The notes below the pieces were generated by a model. It saw only the letters and a list, made by a program, of their open reading frames with translations. It did not search any database and was not told the origin of the DNA. 6,219 nt of DNA from JBLHLB01 sp047618505 (lineage in GTDB: Bacteria > Planctomycetota > UBA1135 > GCA-002686595). The stretch is taken from contig JBLHLB010000250.1 in NCBI GenBank assembly GCA_047618505.1, positions 1 through 6,219 on the forward strand, read 5' to 3'. Below are positions 1 through 6,219 of the stretch, one piece after another. How positions within the stretch are numbered: position 1 is the stretch's first letter; each line of letters opens with the position of its first letter. The translations under genes and the position numbers were made by a program.

Positions 1-488
1 GGTGCTTCGAGGTTTGTTCCAGCTTCAGTTTGGACTCGCCACAACTCCCCCACTCGCTCGACACCTGTTACGGCTCTTGAGAATTCGAAGCGTGCGCCAG
101 CGTCCCGCGCCCACTGCTCCATAGCGTCGCGGACATCCCGAGCTCGATCACTGGCCGGAAAGACCTTTTCCAGGGGCGCCTCACGCGTTTCAACGCCAAG
201 GCTCCGGAGTCGTTCACGCACATCCAGGGGCGTGAGGCGTCCCAGGGCTGAGCGTAGGAAGCGTTCTCCGCGCGTACCAAAGAGGTGCCCAGCGTCCCGG
301 GGCCCAAGGGTCGTGGTGATGTTGCAGCGTGATCCACCGCTGGCGAGAATCTTTGTGCCGGAGCGTTGGGTCTTCTCAACCACGACGACGCTGAGCCCTT
401 GCTCCGCAGCCCGGGCCGCACACCAAAGTCCCGCAGCCCCCGCGCCGATGATCAGCACCTGAGGCTGTGTTTCTTCTTCTGACATCAT
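1..488 (-). CDS. HI0933/BaiN-type FAD-dependent oxidoreductase, N-terminal part (cut by window edge)
   Basis: The reading frame stays open from an ATG at 488 to base 1, giving 162 residues of a family usually near 400. Seen directly: a Rossmann dinucleotide-binding motif GAGAAG at residues 15-20 after the strand VLII, an acidic strand end VVVVEK at 34-39, and KILASGGSRCNIT at 46-58. That last motif is the signature of the HI0933 (E. coli YhiN)/BaiN flavoprotein family, normally K-(I/L)-x-x-SGGGRCN; here the third glycine is serine. The family binds FAD and is annotated variously as NAD(P)/FAD-dependent or aminoacetone oxidase-like; the physiological substrate of most members is unknown. No signal peptide is seen, so it is probably cytosolic. 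The start at 488 gives a four-base ATGA overlap with the dus stop, typical of translational coupling; a second ATG at 485 is equally readable. Family assignment is firm, function is not. Confidence 0.88.
   Translation of the reverse strand, partial: MMSEEETQPQVLIIGAGAAGLWCAARAAEQGLSVVVVEKTQRSGTKILASGGSRCNITTTLGPRDAGHLFGTRGERFLRSALGRLTPLDVRERLRSLGVETREAPLEKVFPASDRARDVRDAMEQWARDAGARFEFSRAVTGVERVGELWRVQTEAGTNLEA
485..488 (-). other. ATGA stop/start overlap between dus and the flavoprotein gene
   Basis: Read on the minus strand, bases 488 to 485 spell ATGA. TGA (487-485) ends the dihydrouridine synthase frame, and ATG (488-486) opens the flavoprotein frame. The bases just upstream, CAGGCGG, resemble a weak ribosome-binding site but touch the start, so re-initiation by the terminating ribosome is the likelier mode. 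An alternative ATG at 485 would leave three bases between this motif and the start. The overlap supports co-transcription of the two genes. Confidence 0.75.
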
Positions 489-1735
489 CCGCCTGTGAGT
501 GACTTCTCCCAGAGGGCGATTTCCTCTGGAGTGCGCGGTGAGCGCGGAGGGGTGTCGTCGTCGCGATCGTCGAGGTAGCCCTCGGGAAGTGAAACGCGTT
601 GCGTTCGACCTCCCTTGGCCCGGTGGGCCCGTAGGGCGTTCGCGGGGAACTCCTCCTCGGCGTCGAGATCGTCCAGGATGTGCTCCATCTCCGCAAGTGT
701 ACTGACCCGTACGAGGCGTCCGCGGACACGGGAAGAACCTCGGAATCCGACGGTGTACCAGGTGCACCACTTGCGCATTTGACGGACACCCATTTCCTCG
801 CCAAAAAAGGCAACGAGGCGTTGGGCGTGGTCGCTCATGACAGCGCGCACTTGACCTAGTGTGGGAGGTGCATCTGGTTCCTTGCCATCAAAGACCTGGG
901 CCAACTCGCGGAAGAGCCAGGGTCGACCCAGGCAGGCGCGTCCAACGATCACGCCCTGGCAGCCGGTCTCGCGCATCATGCGCAGGGCATCCCAGCATTC
1001 CCAGAGATCCCCATTGCCCAGGACTGGAATGAGAAGAGACTGCACGAGCGTTGTGATGGCACTCCAGTCCGCTTCACCGGCATAGAGTTGTGAAGCTGTG
1101 CGCGCATGCAGCCCGATGGCGGCCACGCCCTCTTCCTGGGCAACGCGACCGGCATCGAGGTAGGTGCTGATATTCTTGTCGATGCCCGTGCGCACCTTAA
1201 TCGTCACGGGCACGTCTCCTGCGGAACGCACAGCGGCGCGCACTATGCGGGCCAGGAGTCGCGGCTTAACGGGGATCGCGCTACCCCCACCGTTGCGCGT
1301 CACTTTGGGTACCGGGCAGCCGAAGTTCATGTCGATGTGCTGCACACCTTCCGCGACGAGTTCCCGGGTCATCTCCCCTACATCAACAGGGTCGGTCCCG
1401 TAGATTTGAATCGAGCGCGGTTGTTCATCCGGCTGTGAGCTGCTCAGGAGATGGGTCAGGCGGTTCCCCATTATGTAGCCCCGGGCCGTGATCATCTCCG
1501 ACACGAAGAGCCCCGCGCCAAACTCGCGACAAAGACTGCGGAAGGGGTAGTTCGTGACCCCCGCCATCGGGGCCAGGATAACGGGCGGCCAGACCTTGAG
1601 CGGACCGACCTGAAGCGGAGAGAACTCTCCGTCACCGGCTACGGGGACATGCTCTAGACCGGGCGAGCAGGCCCTCTCCGGGGTTACATCGGCCGGGGTG
1701 GCATCGGCGGAGCCGTCGTGATCGTTCTGGGGCAT
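485..1735 (-). CDS. dus: tRNA-dihydrouridine synthase, DusB/NifR3 type
   Basis: This 416-residue flavoenzyme should reduce uridine to dihydrouridine in tRNA using FMN and NADPH. Motifs seen in order: PMAGVTN at residues 56-62 (FMN-site start of the TIM barrel), QIYGTDP at 110-116, MNFGCPVPK at 136-144 with the catalytic-type cysteine at 140, IKVRTGID at 179-186, LHART at 209-213, GNGD at 240-243 and VIVGRACLGRPWLF at 262-275. A helical C-terminal tRNA-binding region follows (FRGSSRVRGRL near 331-341). An acidic, proline-rich tail of about 45 residues extends beyond the usual end, as does a low-complexity N-terminal stretch of about 40. The frame is open up to an ATG at 1867, but that start would overlap the upstream gene by 86 bases and add unrelated sequence, so I chose the ATG at 1735, which leaves a 46-base gap. 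No Shine-Dalgarno sequence precedes it. The overall match is to the DusB/NifR3 branch, but the exact uridine modified cannot be read from sequence. Confidence 0.93.
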   Translation of the reverse strand: MPQNDHDGSADATPADVTPERACSPGLEHVPVAGDGEFSPLQVGPLKVWPPVILAPMAGVTNYPFRSLCREFGAGLFVSEMITARGYIMGNRLTHLLSSSQPDEQPRSIQIYGTDPVDVGEMTRELVAEGVQHIDMNFGCPVPKVTRNGGGSAIPVKPRLLARIVRAAVRSAGDVPVTIKVRTGIDKNISTYLDAGRVAQEEGVAAIGLHARTASQLYAGEADWSAITTLVQSLLIPVLGNGDLWECWDALRMMRETGCQGVIVGRACLGRPWLFRELAQVFDGKEPDAPPTLGQVRAVMSDHAQRLVAFFGEEMGVRQMRKWCTWYTVGFRGSSRVRGRLVRVSTLAEMEHILDDLDAEEEFPANALRAHRAKGGRTQRVSLPEGYLDDRDDDTPPRSPRTPEEIALWEKSLTGG

Positions 1736-1781
1736 CGAAGTAAGCAGCGCACAGGTGACGCTGAAAAGGCAGCAGTTGAGT

Positions 1782-3932
1782 CTAACGCCCGCCGGAAGCT
1801 GGGGCCCCACCTTCGGAGTCATCCGCCGTATCTTCGGGGTTTGGCGTTTGCGAAAGGTGGGATCCAATCCAGCGGCGCATCTTTGAATTGACGGGGTAGC
1901 CCGGGCCGCCGCGGCTGTCCGTCTCGGTCAACACACCTTCGATGGTTCCGCGGCCCACTACGCGCACGGAGCGCTCGGCGACCCCCTGGGCGTTGAGTCG
2001 AAAGGCCAGGGCCCCGGTCGGCGTCCCCACCTGAAAGTCTCCGTTGGTATCGACCAACATTTGCCAATGCACTGACTCTGGCGTCAGTGCCTCGTGCAGC
2101 GTCAGCATGGGGAAAGTCTGCGTGCGCGGTTTGCGGGCGATGATCATCAGCGATGTCACGCTGCCAAGATCGAGGGCCACAGCTTGGTCGTTGCTGGCGA
2201 GAACACCATCTTGACCTCCTCCATTGAAGAGGCGGTGCATGCGGAATGAGCCCGCGGTCCAAAGGCCTTCGAGAACCAACTCGTTTGTTCCATCGCTCGC
2301 CGCCACCGAGAATTCCACCAGTGCACCATCGACGACATCCTGTCGGACGATCATCTCCCGTGTGGGGATTTCTCCGCGCCCGGGCTCCACGATGCGGCTG
2401 ATATAGCGGGTGACGCCGGTGTCGAGTCGCTCCACATGGAAGCGCTCGGCGCTGACTCTTTGCCCCAGGGCCCAGCTCTCTACGTAGCCAGAGATCAGGA
2501 TGTTTCCGTTTTCACTCCCAGGGGGATTCTCCACCGGAATAGGTGCCCGGGCCAAGGTGCGCTCTTTGTTGCGCTCCTTGAGCACTGCCTGCACACGAGT
2601 CTCTATTTCTTCGCGCGGATAGACACGTCCGCGCAGGACAACTGCGCTGGGATCCCCGAGAGCATTGAGGTTTGCCCGCGGGTCTGCGTCTAGGACGAGG
2701 ATGTCCGCGATGTAGCCTGCGGTCAATTGGCCGCGCTGCCCGCCCTGGCCAAGGGCTTCGGCGGCGCGGCGCGTGGCCAGGTCGAGGACTGTTTCCCGCG
2801 CAATGCCCGCTTCGACCCAGCGCTTGAGTTCCGCATGCAGCGAGGTACCGGGGAACAGCCAGGGGTTAGGCGCGCCACTTCCGGGCACAAGCTGAACGCC
2901 CGCCGCATGGATCTGCTGAAGGAATGCGCGTGAACCCTGGAGTTGTTCCGCCCCGCGCATGAGCACTTCAGTAGATAGCAAGGGAACACGCTGGTTGGCC
3001 TCGGCGAGCCACCAGGTCTCGTAGCTCTGGGCCAGGAGATACAGCAACTCCATGGCACCGGGGACTTCCTGGGGGTTTACAAGCCGAAGGGCGCTGGCTT
3101 CGAGGGCGGGCACCACGCGGGCGTTGGCTTGGGCGAGGGCAGCGCTGAGTCTGGCGGACTGCTCCTCGGTCAGATCGGACCAGTTCAAGCTCGCGGGAAT
3201 CAACGAGTCCAGGAAGAAGAAGCTGCGCTGTCCCTGGGCGACAGCCTGTTCCATGGTGAGTGCGTTAGGAACCGGACCCCAGACATCCAGTTTTGCTTCC
3301 TTTGCCCGCGCGAGTACGAAGGCGTGCACCTCAGGAGAAAGCCCCCGGAGTATGGAGATGTAGTCGGGGTCATCCGCAAGGACGATAGGCAGCAGGGCCC
3401 CCGCAGCCGAGGGGTCGCGCAATATAGCGGCCTCCGGTGAACTGGGCGGATCACCATCGAGCGGTGCGCCGGGAACAAGCAGTGCTGGCCCGCCCCTGTA
3501 GTCGCGAGCCTCCGTGGCACGCAGGTCAAGATTGCGGATGCGTTGGCTGCCGATGTCCCGCACCAATGTGATGCCGGCGCGGAGATAGAGCGCATCGTGA
3601 TCCGCATCGAAGCCAACCATCGCGTCGATCAGACCCGGAAAGAGGTGCTTTCCTGTGGCGTCCACAATCTCGATTCCGGGGGGTATTTCGAAGGGATCCC
3701 GGATGGCAATGATGCGATCGCCGCCGATCAGGAGGGTCCCCACCCTTGGCTCGACACCCGGTTCCATGGTGTGGATCGTCCCCCCTACCAGGGCCAGGTT
3801 GATCTCCGCGGGCTTTTCGTCGGGGGTGGCCTGCTCCGCTCCGGCCTGGGTGGCGGGCTGCTCCTGGGAGCCGGACAGCGAGGACGAGGCCAATAACAGC
3901 GTGAGCAGGATCAGTGAAAGAGTGCAGCGCAT
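1782..3932 (-). CDS. Secreted amidohydrolase-like protein with degenerate active site and unknown C-terminal region
   Basis: A 716-residue protein. Residues 1-22 form a signal peptide (MR, then the leucine-rich core LSLILLTLLLA, then small and polar residues) without a lipobox cysteine, so export is likely. Residues 45-435 follow the metal-dependent amidohydrolase plan: GGTIHTM at 50-56, FPGLIDA at 98-104, GITLVRDIGS at 120-129, SLHAEL near 364-369, and the closing GQLTAGYIADILVLDADP at 401-418. The catalytic positions are changed: the HxH after PGLID is M105-V-G107, the usual IK lysine is S193, the GHVP histidine is P220, the IEH histidine is F240, and the GTDAG aspartate is G353. Residues 460-700 look beta-rich and match nothing I recognise; the end is an acidic Gly/Ala-rich tail. 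A GTG at 3965 would add 11 residues ahead of the signal peptide, so the ATG at 3932 is preferred. It is first in the apparent operon with dus. Fold assignment is strong; loss of catalysis is inferred. Confidence 0.88.
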   Translation of the reverse strand: MRCTLSLILLTLLLASSSLSGSQEQPATQAGAEQATPDEKPAEINLALVGGTIHTMEPGVEPRVGTLLIGGDRIIAIRDPFEIPPGIEIVDATGKHLFPGLIDAMVGFDADHDALYLRAGITLVRDIGSQRIRNLDLRATEARDYRGGPALLVPGAPLDGDPPSSPEAAILRDPSAAGALLPIVLADDPDYISILRGLSPEVHAFVLARAKEAKLDVWGPVPNALTMEQAVAQGQRSFFFLDSLIPASLNWSDLTEEQSARLSAALAQANARVVPALEASALRLVNPQEVPGAMELLYLLAQSYETWWLAEANQRVPLLSTEVLMRGAEQLQGSRAFLQQIHAAGVQLVPGSGAPNPWLFPGTSLHAELKRWVEAGIARETVLDLATRRAAEALGQGGQRGQLTAGYIADILVLDADPRANLNALGDPSAVVLRGRVYPREEIETRVQAVLKERNKERTLARAPIPVENPPGSENGNILISGYVESWALGQRVSAERFHVERLDTGVTRYISRIVEPGRGEIPTREMIVRQDVVDGALVEFSVAASDGTNELVLEGLWTAGSFRMHRLFNGGGQDGVLASNDQAVALDLGSVTSLMIIARKPRTQTFPMLTLHEALTPESVHWQMLVDTNGDFQVGTPTGALAFRLNAQGVAERSVRVVGRGTIEGVLTETDSRGGPGYPVNSKMRRWIGSHLSQTPNPEDTADDSEGGAPASGGR

Positions 3933-3941
3933 GCGGGGATA

Positions 3942-3954
3942 GCCGTCCAACGGC
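3942..3954. repeat. Short perfect inverted repeat ahead of the amidohydrolase-like start
   Basis: GCCGT and ACGGC form a five-base-pair stem around a three-base loop, 10-22 bases upstream of the ATG at 3932, just where a ribosome-binding site would sit on the minus-strand transcript. It could fold in the leader and affect initiation, or be chance in GC-rich DNA. Confidence 0.3.
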
Positions 3955-3999
3955 CATGGGGTCACCGGGCGAGGTGCCGAATCTAGCCGCTACGTTACC

Positions 4000-4019
4000 C
4001 TCGGGATTCGCGTCCCGGG
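4000..4019. repeat. Imperfect inverted repeat in the divergent intergenic region
   Basis: CGGGA (4002-4006) and TCCCG (4013-4017) pair around a six-base spacer. As RNA, a G-U pair and a C-G pair could extend the stem outward, and a further U-G pair inward. It lies between the two divergent genes, about 27 bases before the plus-strand ATG, so it could be an operator or a leader hairpin. No factor is recognised. Confidence 0.3.
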
Positions 4020-4045
4020 AGCCAAACCGCTATTGTCCGCGCCCT

Positions 4046-5263
4046 ATGGCCCGTTCTGTTTCCTATCCCGTGATCAAGCTCCTCGGTGACGACGTTCACC
4101 GTGGCCCTTGGGTCTATTCGCGCCAGGTGGAGACTCCCTCCTGGGATGCCCCTCCGGATGGCTCCCTAGTGGAGGTCCACGACCGCTCCGAGCGTTTCCT
4201 GGGGCACGCCCTCTGGAATGGATCGTCAGATATCCAGCTACGTTGGCTTTCCCGTGGGCGTCGCTCGGACATGGATCGGCCCAAGGACTTCTTGGCCGCC
4301 CGCCTGCGTGATGCTGATTACGTGCGGCGGAAGGTTCTCAAACTCCCCGCCCGAACCGAGGCCTATCGTATTTCCCACGCCGAGGGTGATGATCTGCCCG
4401 GTCTGGTCGTCGACCGCATGGGACCCGTCTTGGTTTGTGAGCACCATTCCCTGGGGTTTTGGAACCTGCGTCAGGAGGTGGAGACGGCCCTCAAGGAGAT
4501 CTATCCCGAGCACGCTGTTATCCACAGGGTTCCGCGCAGCGCCCGTGGTCCCGAGGGATTCGAGCCCAAGGAGGGTGAGGAGGCCAGCCACCCGGAGATT
4601 GATCTCCTGGAGGAGGACATCCACTACCTGGTCAGCCCTGGCGAGGGCCACAAGACCGGATGGTTCTGTGATCAGCGCGACAACCGTGTCCGTATCGGTG
4701 CCCTATGCCAGGGACGTCGAGTTTTGGACCTGTGCTGCAACATGGGAGGCTTCGGACTGCAGGCTGCCCGTCAGGGGGCACGCTCAGTCCTGGGGATCGA
4801 CCTGGACGAGGTCGTCCTTGAACGCGCCAAGCGCACGGCCCAGCACAACAAGTTGGATGTGAGCTTCGAGCATGCCGATGCCTTCGACGTCATGCGCTCC
4901 TTCGCGGGAGGTCCAGAGGATCGACGCCCCGATGTCTTGGTCCTGGATCCCCATAAGATCATTCGTGGCCGAGCGAATCTCGACGAGGGTCTAAAGAAGT
5001 ACAGCGATCTGAATACCTTGGCCCTTGAGGCGGTGCGGCCCGGGGGATTGGTGGCGACCTTTTCCTGCTCTGGGGCCCTGGAATTGGGTGCTTTCCTTGG
5101 GATGACCTTTGCTGCGGCTCGCCGGGCAGAGCGGGACATCCGTCTTCTGGCCACACTTGAGGCGTCGCCTGACCATCCTCAGCGGCCCGATTGGCCTCGG
5201 TCGCGCTACTTGAAAGGTGCACTTTTAGGCACGGATCGCATTCGCGGGGCTCGCAGAAGTTGA
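4046..5263 (+). CDS. Class I SAM-dependent rRNA methyltransferase, RlmI/COG1092 family
   Basis: This 405-residue protein matches the usual RlmI length (about 396). E. coli RlmI makes 5-methylcytosine at 23S rRNA position 1962. Seen in order: an N-terminal PUA-like RNA-binding region (about 1-75) with GPWVYSRQVE; HAEGDDLPGLVVDRMG at 111-126, a family hallmark; KTGWFCDQRDNR at 203-214; SAM-binding motif I VLDLCCNMGGFG at 226-237; the acidic motif II GIDLDE at 250-255; motif IV LDPHK at 300-304, where the family normally has DPPK; FSCSG at 339-343 with the conserved cysteine at 341; and SPDHP at 374-378 near the end. The frame is open upstream to 3914, but that start would overlap the divergent gene and adds no family sequence, so the ATG at 4046 is used; no Shine-Dalgarno sequence precedes it. 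The family is secure. The exact target base is inferred, so no symbol is given. Confidence 0.9.
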   Translation: MARSVSYPVIKLLGDDVHRGPWVYSRQVETPSWDAPPDGSLVEVHDRSERFLGHALWNGSSDIQLRWLSRGRRSDMDRPKDFLAARLRDADYVRRKVLKLPARTEAYRISHAEGDDLPGLVVDRMGPVLVCEHHSLGFWNLRQEVETALKEIYPEHAVIHRVPRSARGPEGFEPKEGEEASHPEIDLLEEDIHYLVSPGEGHKTGWFCDQRDNRVRIGALCQGRRVLDLCCNMGGFGLQAARQGARSVLGIDLDEVVLERAKRTAQHNKLDVSFEHADAFDVMRSFAGGPEDRRPDVLVLDPHKIIRGRANLDEGLKKYSDLNTLALEAVRPGGLVATFSCSGALELGAFLGMTFAAARRAERDIRLLATLEASPDHPQRPDWPRSRYLKGALLGTDRIRGARRS

Positions 5264-5333
5264 GCCCGGGGGGATTACAGGGCATTCTACCTGGCCTCCT
5301 TTCCTTAGCGCACCCTGCCAGACTTATCCCCTA
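5264..5333. other. Gap between the RlmI-like and GreA-like genes
   Basis: This is 70 bases with no gene. I see no stem followed by a T-run that would make an intrinsic terminator, only a five-base CTGGC/GCCAG pair with a 21-base loop (5291-5321). No clear promoter or Shine-Dalgarno sequence is visible before the ATG at 5334. Read-through from the upstream gene is plausible but not shown. Confidence 0.4.
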
Positions 5334-6219
5334 ATGACTCTCGCGCGTCTCGTACGACAGCAAAACTGGAACGCCCTTGATGATGCTTGGACCGAGCATG
5401 TCTCTGGTTCCGCCGACATCGAGCCCGCCCTCGACGCCCTCCAAGTGGGCTCAAGGCGCCGGGAGCTTTCCCGCCTCCTTTCCTATGTGCGTGATCACGC
5501 CAGGGCACTGGAGGAAAATGGCCGTTCCAAGGAAGCTTGCAGGCTGCTCGGTGAAGCAATGATCCTTGGCGGTTCGCCCGGTGAGTTGGCACCCCAACTC
5601 ATGATCAGTGCCAAGGCGGCCTATGCCGAAGATCCGCGTTGGGAAACATTCCTTGCCGTTTCGGATCTGCGCGACAACCATCCGGACATGCGTACGGTCT
5701 GGGGGTCCTTCCAGAAACTGTTGTCCCTGGAACCTGAACGCGTCATCTATCACGCGAAGGGTTGGGGCCTCGGCAAGATCCTTGAGGTCGACGTTCCGAA
5801 CAATGAAGTGACGATTCGCTTCGTTAGTGGAAAGCGAGATCGCTTCCCCCTGAAGACTTCGATTGAGATCTTCGAGATCCTTGAGAAGACGGACCTGCGG
5901 GCATTGGTCGTTGAGGACCCCGAGGAATTGGCGAGCCGCCTGAAGAGCGAGCCGCTCGATGTTTTGCGTTGGATCGCAAAGCGTAATGACGGTCGAGTCA
6001 ACCACGCGGGTATCAAGCTCGCCCTGGGAACCCTCGGCGTTGAAGGACCGAAGTTCACGGCCTGGTGGCGTAAGGCGCGCAAAGTCGCCGAGACCTCCGA
6101 GTGGTTCGAGCTCTCCGGTCCCGCGAACCGCGTCACCGTGCGCCTCCTTGACCAGGCAGAGGACCCCGCCGAGGGTCTCCGTCGCCAACTCCGTAAGGCC
6201 AGTGGATTGGCCGAAGCGT
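5334..6219 (+). CDS. Long GreA-like protein, N-terminal part (cut by window edge)
   Basis: The frame is open from the ATG at 5334 to the last base, giving 295 residues without a stop; no earlier in-frame start exists after the preceding gene. Residues 1-130 are helical and resemble a tetratricopeptide-type scaffold. Residues 139-173, starting YHAKGWGLGKILEVD and continuing to KRDRFPL, form a small beta-barrel-like module like that of DUF3553/CarD-type domains. FTAWWRKARKVAETSEWFEL at 241-260 follows. This order recalls the long N-terminal extension of chlamydial GreA (about 715 residues), whose C-terminal GreA/GreB domains rescue stalled RNA polymerase. Those domains would lie beyond the window, so the name is an inference from remembered similarity. 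No transmembrane segment or signal peptide is seen, which fits a cytosolic protein. That the frame is a real gene is well supported by its length and codon pattern; the identity is moderate. Confidence 0.7.
   Translation, partial: MTLARLVRQQNWNALDDAWTEHVSGSADIEPALDALQVGSRRRELSRLLSYVRDHARALEENGRSKEACRLLGEAMILGGSPGELAPQLMISAKAAYAEDPRWETFLAVSDLRDNHPDMRTVWGSFQKLLSLEPERVIYHAKGWGLGKILEVDVPNNEVTIRFVSGKRDRFPLKTSIEIFEILEKTDLRALVVEDPEELASRLKSEPLDVLRWIAKRNDGRVNHAGIKLALGTLGVEGPKFTAWWRKARKVAETSEWFELSGPANRVTVRLLDQAEDPAEGLRRQLRKASGLAEA

Larger units (their letters stand above)
3933..4045. promoter_or_regulatory. Divergent intergenic region between the amidohydrolase-like and RlmI-like genes
   Basis: Both flanking genes are transcribed away from this 113-base stretch, so it should carry both promoters. 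Only weak matches are visible. TATTGT at 4031-4036 on the plus strand is a possible -10, but it would place the transcript start almost at the ATG at 4046. TAGATT on the minus strand (3985 to 3980) is another. Neither has a recognisable -35 at normal spacing. No Shine-Dalgarno sequence precedes either start. Two short inverted repeats lie here and are listed separately. Confidence 0.4.

Noticed and set aside
1736..1867. N-terminal extension of the dihydrouridine synthase from an ATG at 1867
   Set aside because: It would overlap the preceding gene by 86 bases, and its 44 residues show no family similarity; the ATG at 1735 fits better.
3914..4045. N-terminal extension of the RlmI-like protein from an ATG at 3914
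   Set aside because: It would overlap the divergent gene's signal peptide region and use up the intergenic region, while family similarity begins only after 4046.
5264..5333. Intrinsic terminator after the RlmI-like gene
   Set aside because: The only pairings are a five-base stem with a 21-base loop and a distant GGGGAT/ATCCCC pair; neither is followed by a T-run.
5294..5484. Twelve-base direct repeat GCCTCCTTTCCT at 5294-5305 and 5473-5484
   Set aside because: One copy is intergenic and one is inside coding sequence, with no third copy or flanking structure. It is most likely chance.
5451..6188. A 245-codon open frame antisense to the GreA-like gene
   Set aside because: It lies wholly opposite a frame with coherent protein motifs and has none of its own. 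Long antisense frames are expected in GC-rich coding DNA.
1..6219. CRISPR array, tRNA genes, insertion sequences or a defence system
   Set aside because: No regularly spaced repeats, cloverleaf-like sequence, transposase motifs or terminal inverted repeats were seen, and all five genes belong to other families.

Overview
The window is GC-rich, gene-dense bacterial DNA holding five protein-coding genes, two of them cut by the window ends. No RNA genes, mobile elements or CRISPR arrays are visible. The organism cannot be named from sequence alone. The last gene looks like the N-terminal part of a long GreA-type protein, an architecture known from Chlamydiae and found in related PVC-type bacteria. 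Four of the five start codons lack a Shine-Dalgarno sequence. Together these make a Planctomycetota or other PVC-like bacterium a reasonable but unproven guess.

Left arm (minus strand, read from about 3932 down to 1): three genes in probable operon order. The first is a 716-residue secreted amidohydrolase-like protein with an unidentified C-terminal region. After 46 bases comes a DusB/NifR3-type tRNA dihydrouridine synthase. Its stop codon overlaps (ATGA) the start of a HI0933/BaiN-type FAD flavoprotein that runs off the left edge.

Right arm (plus strand): across a 113-base divergent intergenic region lies an RlmI-family (COG1092) rRNA cytosine methyltransferase. After a 70-base gap comes the long GreA-like gene, cut at the right edge.

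Two genes modify RNA (Dus on tRNA, the RlmI-like protein probably on rRNA) and one may act on RNA polymerase, so most of the window looks like ordinary information-processing housekeeping. The odd member is the amidohydrolase-like protein. It keeps the family's scaffold motifs, but every position where a metal ligand or catalytic residue is expected has been replaced, which suggests a secreted pseudoenzyme. I found no convincing new multi-gene system; this pseudoenzyme is the most unusual item.
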